Below, one piece after another: positions 29,596 through 37,106 of a stretch of 64,000 nt of DNA. The stretch is from Edwardsiella tarda ATCC 15947 = NBRC 105688 (GTDB taxonomy: Bacteria > Pseudomonadota > Gammaproteobacteria > Enterobacterales > Enterobacteriaceae). The first letter of the stretch is position 1. Each line of letters begins with the position of its first letter. The position numbers and the translations under genes were made by a program. The DNA lies in NCBI RefSeq assembly GCF_003113495.2, contig NZ_CP084506.1, positions 1,984,001 to 2,048,000 on the forward strand, read 5' to 3'. Below the pieces are notes generated by a model that had not been told where the DNA came from, made no database searches, and was given only the letters and a program-made list of their open reading frames with translations.

Positions 29596-30471
29596 TTAAC
29601 CGCGTTTGGCGGCCGGGGCGCGACGGCTCGAGCTACCGTGCTGGCTGTGACGCTTGACGGCTCGCCGGATCTGGTTCGCCTTCATGCGGCGACGCTCGCG
29701 CTCCACCGGCAGCTTGCTGGTGCTCTCGGCCTTCAGTTCCACCAACTCACGCAGGTAGTTAATGTTCTCCAACGGCAGCTCCTGCCAGCCGCCACGCGGC
29801 AAGCCCTTCGGCAGGGTCAGATCGCCATAACGGACGCGGATCAGACGACTGACCTGCACGCCGACGGCCTCCCACAGGCGACGCACCTCACGGTTACGCC
29901 CTTCCGTCAGCGTCACGTTGTACCATTGGTTCAACCCTTCGCCGCCCTGGAAGCTGATGCTCTTGAAGCTGGCCGGGCCATCTTCCAACTGAACACCGCG
30001 GCTAAGCTGACGCAGCTTATCCTCGTCCACCTGACCGAAGACGCGCACCGCATACTCACGCTCAACCTCGCGGCTCGGGTGCATCAGGCGGTTTGCCAAC
30101 TCGCCATCGGTGGTAAACAGCAGCAGACCGGAGGTGTTAATATCCAGACGCCCGACGGCGATCCAGCGGGAGCCACGCAGGCGGGGCAGGCGGTCAAACA
30201 CCGTCGGACGACCTTCCGGATCGCGGCGGGTACACAGCTCACCCTCCGGTTTGTAGTAGGCCAGAACACGGCAGATCTCTTGTTCGGATTCGCGGATGGA
30301 GACGACGCGGCCATCGACGCGGATCTTCATGTTGGCGGTGACCTCCACGCGGTCACCCAGCGTGGCCAGTTTACCGTCCACACTCACGCGCCCCTCTTTG
30401 ATCAACGCCTCGATTTCACGACGGGAGCCATGACCGGCGCGGGCAAGAACCTTCTGTAATTTTTCGCTCAT
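29596..30471 (-). CDS. rluB: 23S rRNA pseudouridine-2605 synthase RluB
   Basis: This 291-residue RsuA-type pseudouridine synthase acts on U2605 of 23S rRNA. An N-terminal S4 RNA-binding domain ([22 protein letters not shown]) is followed by the catalytic domain, with the nucleophile aspartate in [50 protein letters not shown] also matches. The basic C-terminal tail (residues 255-291) is rich in Arg, Lys and Ser. In E. coli it lies beside btuR; here cobC-cobS intervene. Confidence 0.95.
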   Translation of the reverse strand: MSEKLQKVLARAGHGSRREIEALIKEGRVSVDGKLATLGDRVEVTANMKIRVDGRVVSIRESEQEICRVLAYYKPEGELCTRRDPEGRPTVFDRLPRLRGSRWIAVGRLDINTSGLLLFTTDGELANRLMHPSREVEREYAVRVFGQVDEDKLRQLSRGVQLEDGPASFKSISFQGGEGLNQWYNVTLTEGRNREVRRLWEAVGVQVSRLIRVRYGDLTLPKGLPRGGWQELPLENINYLRELVELKAESTSKLPVERERRRMKANQIRRAVKRHSQHGSSSRRAPAAKRG

Positions 30472-30820
30472 TGAGCAACCTCAGCTGTCGCCTTCACAGG
30501 CGTCGTTATTGTCGACCGGCCGCCGTGGCGACCGATGCTAAAACAGGCGTTCAGCGCGCTGGGCCGCAGCCCTGGCCTGACGCGGGCGCTTATTTTACAC
30601 GAAATCGGGATATATGCCGTGAATAATTTGCCAGCGAGGAAAAAGTCCGCCGCCCTAAGCAATCCTTAAGATCCGGCTGTTGTAATAGCTCGCGATCCCG
30701 GCGGCCATGTCAGGTTTTGTCAGGGGCGTAAAATTGCCTAAATCCGCTGGGCCTCCGCGGCCCAGATCGCGTAGGCTGCATCCATCCTGCGGAAATCCTG
30801 TAGGAATTAAAGGAGTTTCT
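30472..30820. other. Intergenic region, rluB to small membrane protein
   Basis: This 349-bp divergent spacer has no supported gene. A GC stem TGGGCC/GGCCCA near 30747-30764 lies in the leader of the downstream gene. E. coli has yciQ near here; no trace of it is visible. Confidence 0.5.
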
Positions 30821-31117
30821 ATGACCGACGTTTCTTCTACCACCTCCACCACCAGCCGTCTGCGTACCTTCTTCCAGCAGCAGATGCAGTACTGGCGGAT
30901 GTATCTGGCGCGTCAATCGCGCAAGATGGGGCTGGAAGGCAAGCTGCGCCAGGCCGTAATGCTGCTGAGTGCCGTGTTGATGATGAGCCTGCTGATGGCC
31001 GGTTTCTTGCTATTCAATCTGGTGGCGCTAAGCGTTGCCCTGATCGGCGGGCTACTCGCCCTGTTCCGCCCACGTCGCCCGATTATGCGCGGGCCACGCC
31101 ACTCGAATCCCTTCTGA
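30821..31117 (+). CDS. Small inner membrane protein of unknown function
   Basis: I do not recognise this 98-residue protein. The first 45 residues are Ser/Thr-rich and then basic (RLRTFFQQQMQYWRMYLARQSRKMGLEGKLRQ). A hydrophobic region from about 45 to 82 is long enough for two membrane segments with a tight turn, and the tail is Arg/Pro-rich. An AAAGGAG site at ideal spacing and normal codon use argue that it is real. It precedes holE on the same strand by 111 bp. Confidence 0.75.
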   Translation: MTDVSSTTSTTSRLRTFFQQQMQYWRMYLARQSRKMGLEGKLRQAVMLLSAVLMMSLLMAGFLLFNLVALSVALIGGLLALFRPRRPIMRGPRHSNPF

Positions 31118-31130
31118 TCCCCTGATTCCA

Positions 31131-31150
31131 CCGCCCGGTTGACCGGGCGG
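31131..31150 (+). terminator. GC hairpin after the small membrane protein gene
   Basis: The stem CCGCCCGGT/ACCGGGCGG with a short loop lies 14 bases after the stop. It has no U-tract, so termination here is uncertain. Confidence 0.4.
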
Positions 31151-31228
31151 GCACGGCCCGCTCCCCTGCGACCCTTTTTCCCAGCGCTAAATTCTGAAAT
31201 AATAGCCCGATATCGAGAGGAGGCTGTT

Positions 31229-31456
31229 ATGAGTTTTAATCTGGCCACGCTATCCCAAGAGCAGATGGATCGCGTCAATGTCGATCTGGCCGCCGGGAGC
31301 GTATCCTACAAAGAGCGTTACCATATGCCGGTGATCGCCGAACAGGTCGAGCGCGAGCAGCCCGAGGCGCTACGCGGCTATTTTCGGGAGCGTCTGCACT
31401 ATTACCGCACCCTGTCGCTCGCCACCCTGCCCTACGAACCCGACGGCGGCCGTTAA
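31229..31456 (+). CDS. holE: DNA polymerase III theta subunit HolE
   Basis: This 75-residue protein stabilises the epsilon proofreading subunit in the polymerase III core. It aligns along its whole length with E. coli HolE. The segment [20 protein letters not shown] and the stretch [20 protein letters not shown] are nearly identical, and it ends in LPYEP. The ATG at 31229 has GAGGAGG upstream; an earlier in-frame start adds 30 unrelated residues. In E. coli holE lies far from this locus, so its place between rluB and the trp region is a rearrangement. Confidence 0.92.
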   Translation: MSFNLATLSQEQMDRVNVDLAAGSVSYKERYHMPVIAEQVEREQPEALRGYFRERLHYYRTLSLATLPYEPDGGR

Positions 31457-31504
31457 TCCCCGTCTGGTGCTCGGGCGTCCTCTTCCACCCAGCGCGGAAT
31501 CCCC

Positions 31505-31900
31505 ATGACACAGCAACAACGTAACACCGCTCTGGTCTGTGCCCTGAGCGAATGGATCGAGCAACATCTGGGACGCGATATCTACCTGGATGAGTTGGCG
31601 CGTTACTCCGGCTACTCGTTATGGCATATGCAGAAGATCTTCCGCGAAACCACCGGCCTATCGCTGGGGCGCTACATCCGCCTGCGTAAGTTAACCGGTG
31701 CCGCACGCCGTTTACGTCATAGTGACGATGGCATCATCGACATCGCACTGTGTTACGGTTTTGCCTCGCAATCGCACTTTACCTATATGTTCCGCAAACA
31801 CTTCGGCGTGACACCAACCCGTTACCGTCTGCTGGCCGACTTACCGTTTACCCCCCCCGCGCCGTTGCATCAACAGTATGCGACGGTACAAAGCGCCTGA
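31505..31900 (+). CDS. MarA/SoxS/Rob-like AraC-family regulator
   Basis: This 131-residue protein consists almost only of the two-HTH AraC DNA-binding domain, like MarA and SoxS. HTH1 is IYLDELARYSGYSLWHMQKIFRETTG (about residues 27-52) and HTH2 is IIDIALCYGFASQSHFTYMFRKHFGVTPTRYR (about 77-108). It is clearly related to MarA but not close enough to name as marA, soxS or ramA. Such proteins act as monomers on mar-box promoters of efflux and stress genes. The stop is 12 bases from ybiR, so a shared transcript is likely. Confidence 0.85.
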   Translation: MTQQQRNTALVCALSEWIEQHLGRDIYLDELARYSGYSLWHMQKIFRETTGLSLGRYIRLRKLTGAARRLRHSDDGIIDIALCYGFASQSHFTYMFRKHFGVTPTRYRLLADLPFTPPAPLHQQYATVQSA

Positions 31901-31912
31901 CGTCGACACACC

Positions 31913-33028
31913 GTGATACGCTACCGGTGCGTCATCGGACGCCTACTGACGCTGCTGCGCGATCCCCTGCTGAGTCTGCCACTGCTCTTGGCCGCGCTAT
32001 TATTACCTTTCAGCTCACTCAGCGCGCGCGAGCTGGCGGCGGGGATCGACTGGCGCACCCTCATCACCCTGACCGGCCTGTTGCTGCTGAGTAAAGGGAT
32101 CGAAGGTAGCGGCTACTTCGACTGGCTGGGACGACGCCTACTCACCCGCCTGCACAGCGAACGCGCCATCGCGCTACTGTTGGTCGGTGCCTCCCTACCG
32201 CTGGCGGCGCTGCTGACCAACGATGTGGCGCTGTTTATCGTGGTTCCGCTGACCCTGACGCTGAAGAAACTCGCTAACCTGGCCGTGACGCGCCTGATCA
32301 TTTTAGAGGCGTTGGCGGTCAACGTCGGCTCACTGCTCACCCCCATCGGCAATCCCCAAAACATCCTGCTATGGGGCCACTCTGGCTGGGGATTCTGGAC
32401 CTTCACCGGTGCCATGCTGCCGCTGGCGGCGTTACTCAGCGTGTTACTGCTCACGCTGACCCTGTTCACCACCCCGCGACGCCAGCTCTGCCTGCCGACC
32501 TTCACCGCGGCAGGTAACCTACGGCGGCGCCAACTCGGGAGCTGTCTCGCCCTCTACCCGTTCTTCATCATCGCCATCGATGCCGGTCAAGCGCTCGCCG
32601 GGTTGGCGGTGCTGCTGGCCGCCTTACTCTACCTTGCGCCGACGACCCTACGCCGCATCGACTGGCCGTTACTGATGGTGTTCATCACGATGTTTATCGA
32701 TGTCCGCCTGTTGACCAGTCTACCCGCCCTGGCCGACCTCAGCCAACGGGCGGCGGCGATGCAAGGCCTCCCACTCTATCTCTCCGCCATCGCCCTGAGT
32801 CAGACGATCAGCAATGTGCCGGCCACCATCCTGTTGCTCGGGATCCAGCCCGCCAGTCTGACGCTCGCCTACGCGGTAAACATCGGTGGATTCGGGTTGG
32901 CGCTTGGCTCGATGGCCAACCTGATCGCCCTGCGCATGGCCGGAGAGCGCCGGATCTGGGGGCTATTTCATCTGTATAGTTTGCCCGCTCTGCTGCTGGC
33001 GGCGCTGGCCGGTTGGTGGTTACGTTAA
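31913..33028 (+). CDS. ybiR: YbiR family ion transporter (ArsB/NhaD-like)
   Basis: This 371-residue membrane protein of the ion transporter superfamily has about ten hydrophobic segments. The family signatures are LLTNDVALFIVVPLTLTLKKL near residue 100, NVGSLLTPIGNPQNILLWG near 140 and the second repeat QTISNVPATILLLG near 300. It matches E. coli YbiR along its length. The ion is unknown. The GTG at 31913 is the best available start but has a weak ribosome binding site. It lies 12 bp after the MarA-like gene, which may regulate or share its transcript. Confidence 0.88.
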   Translation: MIRYRCVIGRLLTLLRDPLLSLPLLLAALLLPFSSLSARELAAGIDWRTLITLTGLLLLSKGIEGSGYFDWLGRRLLTRLHSERAIALLLVGASLPLAALLTNDVALFIVVPLTLTLKKLANLAVTRLIILEALAVNVGSLLTPIGNPQNILLWGHSGWGFWTFTGAMLPLAALLSVLLLTLTLFTTPRRQLCLPTFTAAGNLRRRQLGSCLALYPFFIIAIDAGQALAGLAVLLAALLYLAPTTLRRIDWPLLMVFITMFIDVRLLTSLPALADLSQRAAAMQGLPLYLSAIALSQTISNVPATILLLGIQPASLTLAYAVNIGGFGLALGSMANLIALRMAGERRIWGLFHLYSLPALLLAALAGWWLR

Positions 33029-33208
33029 GCCCGCGCCTTCGGCCATGACGTAACCGAGACGCGGAGAATCGAGTCGACACGATACGGCGTCGCGTTATTC
33101 CATTTGGTTATGAATAATCCCGCAATGTGATTTAGCCGGCGGTGCGGCATCGGTTAGTCTGCTGTCATCGGCCAGTCACGGCCGCTCCATCACACACGAG
33201 GCGGGACT

Positions 33209-33982
33209 ATGATGAAAACAACAGCACGGGCATTACTGGCCCTCACCCTGCTCAGCGGCAGCGCACTGGCTCAGAGCGGCAATGAACTGGCAGCCATTCA
33301 GGCTGCTGGCAGCATTAAATTCGGCACCGAAGGCACCTATCCCCCCTATACCTATCATGATGCCAGCGGCAAACTGGTCGGCTTCGATGTGGACATCGCC
33401 CGTGCCGTCGCCGCCAAGATGGGGGTGAAGCCGGAGTTTGTCGAGGGACGCTGGGACGGGCTGATCGCCGGCCTGTCGGCCAAGCGCTACGACGCGGTAA
33501 TCAACCAGGTGGGGATCACCCCGGAACGTCAGGCTAAGTTCGCCTTCTCCGATCCCTACATCACCTCGAAGGCGGTGCTGATCGTGCGTGACAACAACGC
33601 CCAGATCAAAAGCTTTGCCGATCTGCGTGACCAGAAGGCGGCGCAGAGTCTGACCAGTAACTATGCCAAACTGGCGCAAAAGTATGGCGCGGAGTTGGTA
33701 CCGACCGACGGTTTTAACCAGTCACTGGAGTTGGTGATCAGCGGGCGAGCGGCGGCCACCCTCAACGATAACCTCTCCTACCTCGACTTCCGGCAGCATA
33801 AACCGAACGCGCCTCTCAAGGTGGTCGCCGTCGCCGAACAGGGCGCCGACTCGGCCATCCTGGTGCGTAAGGATCAGCCGCAGTTGGTACAGGCACTGAA
33901 CCAGGCGCTGAGCGAGATCCGCGCCGATGGCACCTACCATACTATCTCGCAGCGTTACTTCGGCAGCGACGTCTCCCAGTAA
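33209..33982 (+). CDS. Periplasmic amino acid-binding protein of an ABC importer
   Basis: This 257-residue family-3 solute-binding protein has a signal peptide cut after ALA (about residue 21). Family motifs are IKFGTEGTYPPYTYHDASGKLVGFDVDIARAVAAKMG and YDAVINQVGITPERQAKFAFSDPY. It resembles cystine/polar amino acid binding proteins of the TcyA/FliY type, but I cannot fix the ligand. Two tandem ATG codons (33209, 33212) share a GAGGCGGG site. The permease follows after 62 bp. No ATPase gene is in the operon. Confidence 0.88.
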   Translation: MMKTTARALLALTLLSGSALAQSGNELAAIQAAGSIKFGTEGTYPPYTYHDASGKLVGFDVDIARAVAAKMGVKPEFVEGRWDGLIAGLSAKRYDAVINQVGITPERQAKFAFSDPYITSKAVLIVRDNNAQIKSFADLRDQKAAQSLTSNYAKLAQKYGAELVPTDGFNQSLELVISGRAAATLNDNLSYLDFRQHKPNAPLKVVAVAEQGADSAILVRKDQPQLVQALNQALSEIRADGTYHTISQRYFGSDVSQ

Positions 33983-34004
33983 CCTCACCACTCATTTCTC
34001 GCTC

Positions 34005-34027
34005 GATCCCGTCCCCGTGACGGGATC
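34005..34027 (+). other. Intercistronic hairpin between binding protein and permease
   Basis: A perfect nine-pair stem GATCCCGTC/GACGGGATC with a five-base loop and no U-tract lies in the 62-bp gap. Such stems protect the upstream message from 3' exonucleases, which would raise binding protein over permease. That role is an inference. Confidence 0.6.
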
Positions 34028-34044
34028 ATGCACGGAGTCTGCCC

Positions 34045-34743
34045 ATGCCCGCTTGGTTATCCCCACTGCTCGACACGCTGCCCCACCCCACCTGGCTGCA
34101 ACCGGTGGTGGAGGCGTTTTGGCCACTGCTCTCTGCCGGGCTACGTTTCTCCGTGCCCTTGGCACTCCTCGCCTTTGCCGGGGGACTCCTGCTGGGCCTG
34201 GCCACCGCCTTAATCCGTCTATACGGTGTCTGGCCGCTACGCGTCTGCGCCGACTTCTATGTCTGGGTGATCCGCGGTACTCCGCTGCTCGTGCAACTGT
34301 TCCTGATCTTCTATGGCCTACCGAGCGCCGGCATCACCCTGGACGCCTTCCCGGCCGCGTTGATCGGCTTCACACTTAACGTCGGCGCCTACAGCTCGGA
34401 GATCATGCGCGGCGCCATCCTGTCGGTACCACGCGGACAGTGGGAGGCGGCCAGCGCCATCGGGATGAGCAGCAGCCAGACCCTGCGGCGGGTCATTTTG
34501 CCGCAGTCGGTCTTCGTCAGTCTGCCGCCGCTCTCCAACTCCTTTATCTCGCTGCTCAAGGACACCTCGTTAGCCGCCGTCATCACCGTGCCGGAGATGT
34601 TCCTCGCCGCCCAGCGCATCGTGGCCGTGAACTACGAGCCGCTGATCATCTACAGCGAGACGGCGCTGATCTACCTGGCCTTCAGTACCCTACTCGGCAA
34701 GTTGCAGTTGCGCTTAGAGCGTTACTACCGCCGCTATGAGTAG
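34045..34743 (+). CDS. Amino acid ABC transporter permease
   Basis: This 232-residue HisM/GlnP-type inner membrane permease has about five hydrophobic segments. The N-terminal family motif is WVIRGTPLLVQLFLIFYGLP. The EAA loop is EAASAIGMSSSQTLRRVILPQ, which docks to an ATPase. The start has CGGAG seven bases upstream. It is the last gene of this operon. The needed ATP-binding subunit must be encoded elsewhere or be shared with another importer. Confidence 0.9.
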   Translation: MPAWLSPLLDTLPHPTWLQPVVEAFWPLLSAGLRFSVPLALLAFAGGLLLGLATALIRLYGVWPLRVCADFYVWVIRGTPLLVQLFLIFYGLPSAGITLDAFPAALIGFTLNVGAYSSEIMRGAILSVPRGQWEAASAIGMSSSQTLRRVILPQSVFVSLPPLSNSFISLLKDTSLAAVITVPEMFLAAQRIVAVNYEPLIIYSETALIYLAFSTLLGKLQLRLERYYRRYE

Positions 34744-34791
34744 CCCTAGACCCGATCGCCACACGATAACGGTAAGGGCCACTGACGACAT

Positions 34792-34822
34792 AAAAAAAGC
34801 CCGCGGGCGCTGCCTGCGGGCT
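34792..34822 (-). terminator. Terminator of the minus-strand small gene at 34927
   Basis: On the minus strand the stem AGCCCGC/GCGGGCT (with an extra internal GG/CC pairing) is followed by seven T. It lies about 105 bp after the stop of the 34927-35178 gene. Confidence 0.75.
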
Positions 34823-34926
34823 AATACACAATGAGAAACTCTATGTCGATATTATTCAACAAACAGAGATTATCACACTACATTTTTTTAACAATTTATT
34901 TGCGTTAAACTGTGCAGGCCGTCACC

Positions 34927-35178
34927 TTAGTGCGCAGCCACCTCATCCTGACGGTTAAACTTCAGCTCGATCAGGGCGATGGCCTTCTGCACGCCGCGCT
35001 GTGTCACCGCATCGATGCCTGGCTGATTAAAATCGATGCTCTTCAGTTGCTGCGCCATCTTCGCGCGTACCTCTGCCGGCGCGATCACCTCGATCACATC
35101 CAGGATCTGTTTAATCACCAGTTGGCAAGCCACCAGATCGGAGGCCAATTCATCGCTTTCGGTCAACATCTGCGACAT
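34927..35178 (-). CDS. Conserved small soluble protein of unknown function
   Basis: I do not recognise this 83-residue protein. It is acidic and predicted mostly helical ([25 protein letters not shown], then [14 protein letters not shown] and [18 protein letters not shown]). It has no signal or membrane segment. The ATG at 35178 has AAGGAAAAA upstream and is preferred over a longer in-frame start. A proper terminator follows. It sits between the ABC permease and yciO. Confidence 0.75.
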   Translation of the reverse strand: MSQMLTESDELASDLVACQLVIKQILDVIEVIAPAEVRAKMAQQLKSIDFNQPGIDAVTQRGVQKAIALIELKFNRQDEVAAH

Positions 35179-35231
35179 GGTTTTTCCTTGTTCATCATGG
35201 GTTAACAAAGCCTACGGTATGCTCCGCGGCC

Positions 35232-35852
35232 TCACTCAAAGGGGGTGGGATCGCCGGAACCGACCCGCACCACCTGGGGATTATCGTCCGTCATATCGAT
35301 CACCGTCGTCGGTTGCTGCCCCAGGTAGCCGCCGTGGATCACCAGATCGACCAATTTACCCAGCCGCTCTTGGATCTCCTCGGGGTCCGACTCGGCGAAC
35401 TCACTGTCCGGCAACATCAGGGTCGTCGACATCAACGGCTCCCCCAGTTCAGCCAACAGATCTTGCGCGATCGGATTCGACGGCACCCGCAAGCCGATGG
35501 TCTTACGCTTCTCACTCATCAGTCGACGCGGCACCTCTTTACTCGCCTTAAGAATAAAGGTGTAGCCGCCCGGGGTATTATTCTTCAACAGGCGGAACGC
35601 GGCATTGTCGACGAAGGCATAGCTCGACAGCTCGGAGAGATCGCGACACACCAAGGTGAAGTTATGATTACTGTCGATACGCCGGATACGACAGATGCGC
35701 TCCATGGCGTTTTTCTCTTCCAGCATACAGCCCAAGGCGTAGCCAGAGTCCGTCGGATAGACGATCACGCCGCCCTTACGCAGGATGTCGACCACCTGTT
35801 TGATCAGCCGCGGCTGCGGATTCTCCGGGTGGATATAAAATAATTGACTCAT
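35232..35852 (-). CDS. yciO: YciO, Sua5/YrdC/YciO family protein
   Basis: This 206-residue protein, the same length as in E. coli, belongs to the family of threonylcarbamoyl-AMP synthases. YciO itself is a paralogue with a much weaker or unclear role. Motifs are GGVIVYPTDSGYALGC near residue 27, NNTPGGYTFILKASKEVPRRL and TIGLRVPSNPIAQDLL. The ATG at 35852 has GGAGGCG and overlaps the rnm stop in ATGA, so translation is coupled. Length and the MSQLFYIHPENPQPRLI start match E. coli. Confidence 0.93.
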   Translation of the reverse strand: MSQLFYIHPENPQPRLIKQVVDILRKGGVIVYPTDSGYALGCMLEEKNAMERICRIRRIDSNHNFTLVCRDLSELSSYAFVDNAAFRLLKNNTPGGYTFILKASKEVPRRLMSEKRKTIGLRVPSNPIAQDLLAELGEPLMSTTLMLPDSEFAESDPEEIQERLGKLVDLVIHGGYLGQQPTTVIDMTDDNPQVVRVGSGDPTPFE

Positions 35853-36760
35853 AACGCCTCCAGTAAGCTCGCGCCGGGTTGGGGAGCCAGTGGCGCCAAA
35901 GCCCAATGCGTCCAGACGGGGATCGCCCCGTCGGGTAAGGAAAGTGCACGCCCCAAATCGAGATAGGGGGTAGGTTGATGGAAGTCCGAGCCTTGCGAGG
36001 CCAGCAGGGAGAACTGGCGTGCCAGCAACGCCAACTGATGGCGCTCATGCGGCGGCTGTTGGCACTGCGCCACCTCCAACGCATCCCCGCTGGCGGCGCA
36101 GAAGGCGGTCAATAGCCGCTTCAGCCACTTAGCGCTGAGACGATAACGCCCGGGATGCGCCAGCACCGCCACACCCCCTGCGGCATGGATCGCCGCTACC
36201 GCCTCCGCCATGTCCCCCCACAACGGCGGGACATAGCCGGTCTTACCGCGCGCCAGGAAATGTTTAAACACGTCGCTACAGCGAGTCGCATAGCCGCGCT
36301 CCACCAGATAACGGGCGAAGTGGCCGCGGGTTAACTGTGCGCCCTGCGCCAGACGCCGCGCTCCCTCCAGCGCACCTTCAATCCGCGCGCGCGCCAGACG
36401 CCGCCCCATCTCGGCGGCCCGCTCATCGCGCCGCTGCGACTGCAACGCCAAAAACTCGACCAACTGCGGGTTACGCGTGTCCACCTGGAGGCCGACGACA
36501 TGGATCTCATGGTGTTCCCATAAGGTGGAGATCTCCACGCCAGCAACCAACGTCAACGGCAATCCCTGGGCGGCGATCGCCTGCCGGGCGGGCGCAATCC
36601 CCGCCACCGTATCGTGATCGGTGATAGCCAGCGTGCTCACGCCGCGCATCACGGCGCGCGCCACTAGCGCCTCGGGGCTCAGTAGCCCATCCGACGCCTG
36701 GGTATGGCTATGTAGGTCAAACAAAACCGGAGGCGACTCCGGGGCATGCGCTAACACCAT
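35849..36760 (-). CDS. rnm: PHP-domain 5'-3' exoribonuclease RNase AM
   Basis: This 303-residue nuclease (YciV/TrpH) matures the 5' ends of rRNAs and degrades RNA 5' to 3'. The PHP metal-binding motifs DLHSHTQASDG, ITDHDTVAG and GVEISTLWEHHEIHVVG are at the N-terminal side. AVLAHPGRY and the SQGSDFHQP motif follow. The ATG at 36760 is chosen for its GGAGAG site; a longer in-frame start exists. It is divergent from the trp operon, as in E. coli. Confidence 0.93.
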   Translation of the reverse strand: MVLAHAPESPPVLFDLHSHTQASDGLLSPEALVARAVMRGVSTLAITDHDTVAGIAPARQAIAAQGLPLTLVAGVEISTLWEHHEIHVVGLQVDTRNPQLVEFLALQSQRRDERAAEMGRRLARARIEGALEGARRLAQGAQLTRGHFARYLVERGYATRCSDVFKHFLARGKTGYVPPLWGDMAEAVAAIHAAGGVAVLAHPGRYRLSAKWLKRLLTAFCAASGDALEVAQCQQPPHERHQLALLARQFSLLASQGSDFHQPTPYLDLGRALSLPDGAIPVWTHWALAPLAPQPGASLLEAL

Positions 36761-36877
36761 GACTCTCCACTCTCTGACTTCTCTCCCTATCATAGCGGGT
36801 TAATCCCCATGGCACTAACCCAATCCCGGTGGGAGGCACGCCCGGCGCCACAGATGACGAAAAAATGCACCATCCCG

Positions 36878-36906
36878 TTGACACGAGACCATTAAACTAG
36901 TTTACT
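36878..36906 (+). promoter_or_regulatory. trp operon promoter
   Basis: TTGACA at 36878-36883 and TTTACT at 36901-36906 have 17-base spacing. This is the same architecture as the E. coli trp promoter (TTGACA, 17, TTAACT). The -10 lies inside the TrpR operator. Confidence 0.9.
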
Positions 36907-36911
36907 AGTAC
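36895..36911. promoter_or_regulatory. TrpR operator of the trp operon
   Basis: AACTAGTTTACTAGTAC carries the symmetric ACTAGT half-sites of the TrpR consensus (ACTAGTTAACTAGT), with one central change. It overlaps the -10 element, as in E. coli, so tryptophan-bound TrpR should block RNA polymerase. Confidence 0.9.
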
Positions 36912-36944
36912 ACAAGTTCACTAATGACCTGATTGGAGTCGACC

Positions 36945-37016
36945 ATGACGCTTGATGCACACTTTCCTCTCCTCTGCGGCGGCTGGCGCGCGAATCCCCC
37001 CTGGGCGGTAGGTTGA
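36945..37016 (+). CDS. trpL: trp leader peptide
   Basis: A 23-codon frame sits just upstream of the attenuator. It starts MTLDAHFPLLCGGW and ends in WAVG. Tryptophan codons are at 36984 and 37002, six codons apart, instead of the tandem pair known from E. coli (GWWRTS). The local sequence GGWR suggests that the first codon of the ancestral pair changed to Gly. A GGAG site is at 36934-36937. The frame position relative to the attenuator stems supports a real leader. Confidence 0.75.
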   Translation: MTLDAHFPLLCGGWRANPPWAVG

Positions 37017-37069
37017 TAGGCAGAGTCTCTCTGCCATGCCAACACCGCCCGCATCAAGCGGGCTTTTTT
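37003..37069 (+). promoter_or_regulatory. trp attenuator (antiterminator and terminator stems)
   Basis: The terminator stem GCCCGC/GCGGGC (37047-37052 with 37058-37063) is followed by six T. A competing antiterminator pairs GGGCGGT at 37003-37009 with ACCGCCC at 37044-37050, sharing bases with the terminator. A third perfect stem GGCAGAG/CTCTGCC (37019-37035) lies nested between them. A ribosome stalled at the first Trp codon (36984) leaves GGGCGGT free and favours readthrough. One reaching the stop at 37014 covers it and favours termination. Confidence 0.85.
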
Positions 37070-37106
37070 ATGCCCATAGCGCCATCACCACCAGGGATTC
37101 GCCGTT

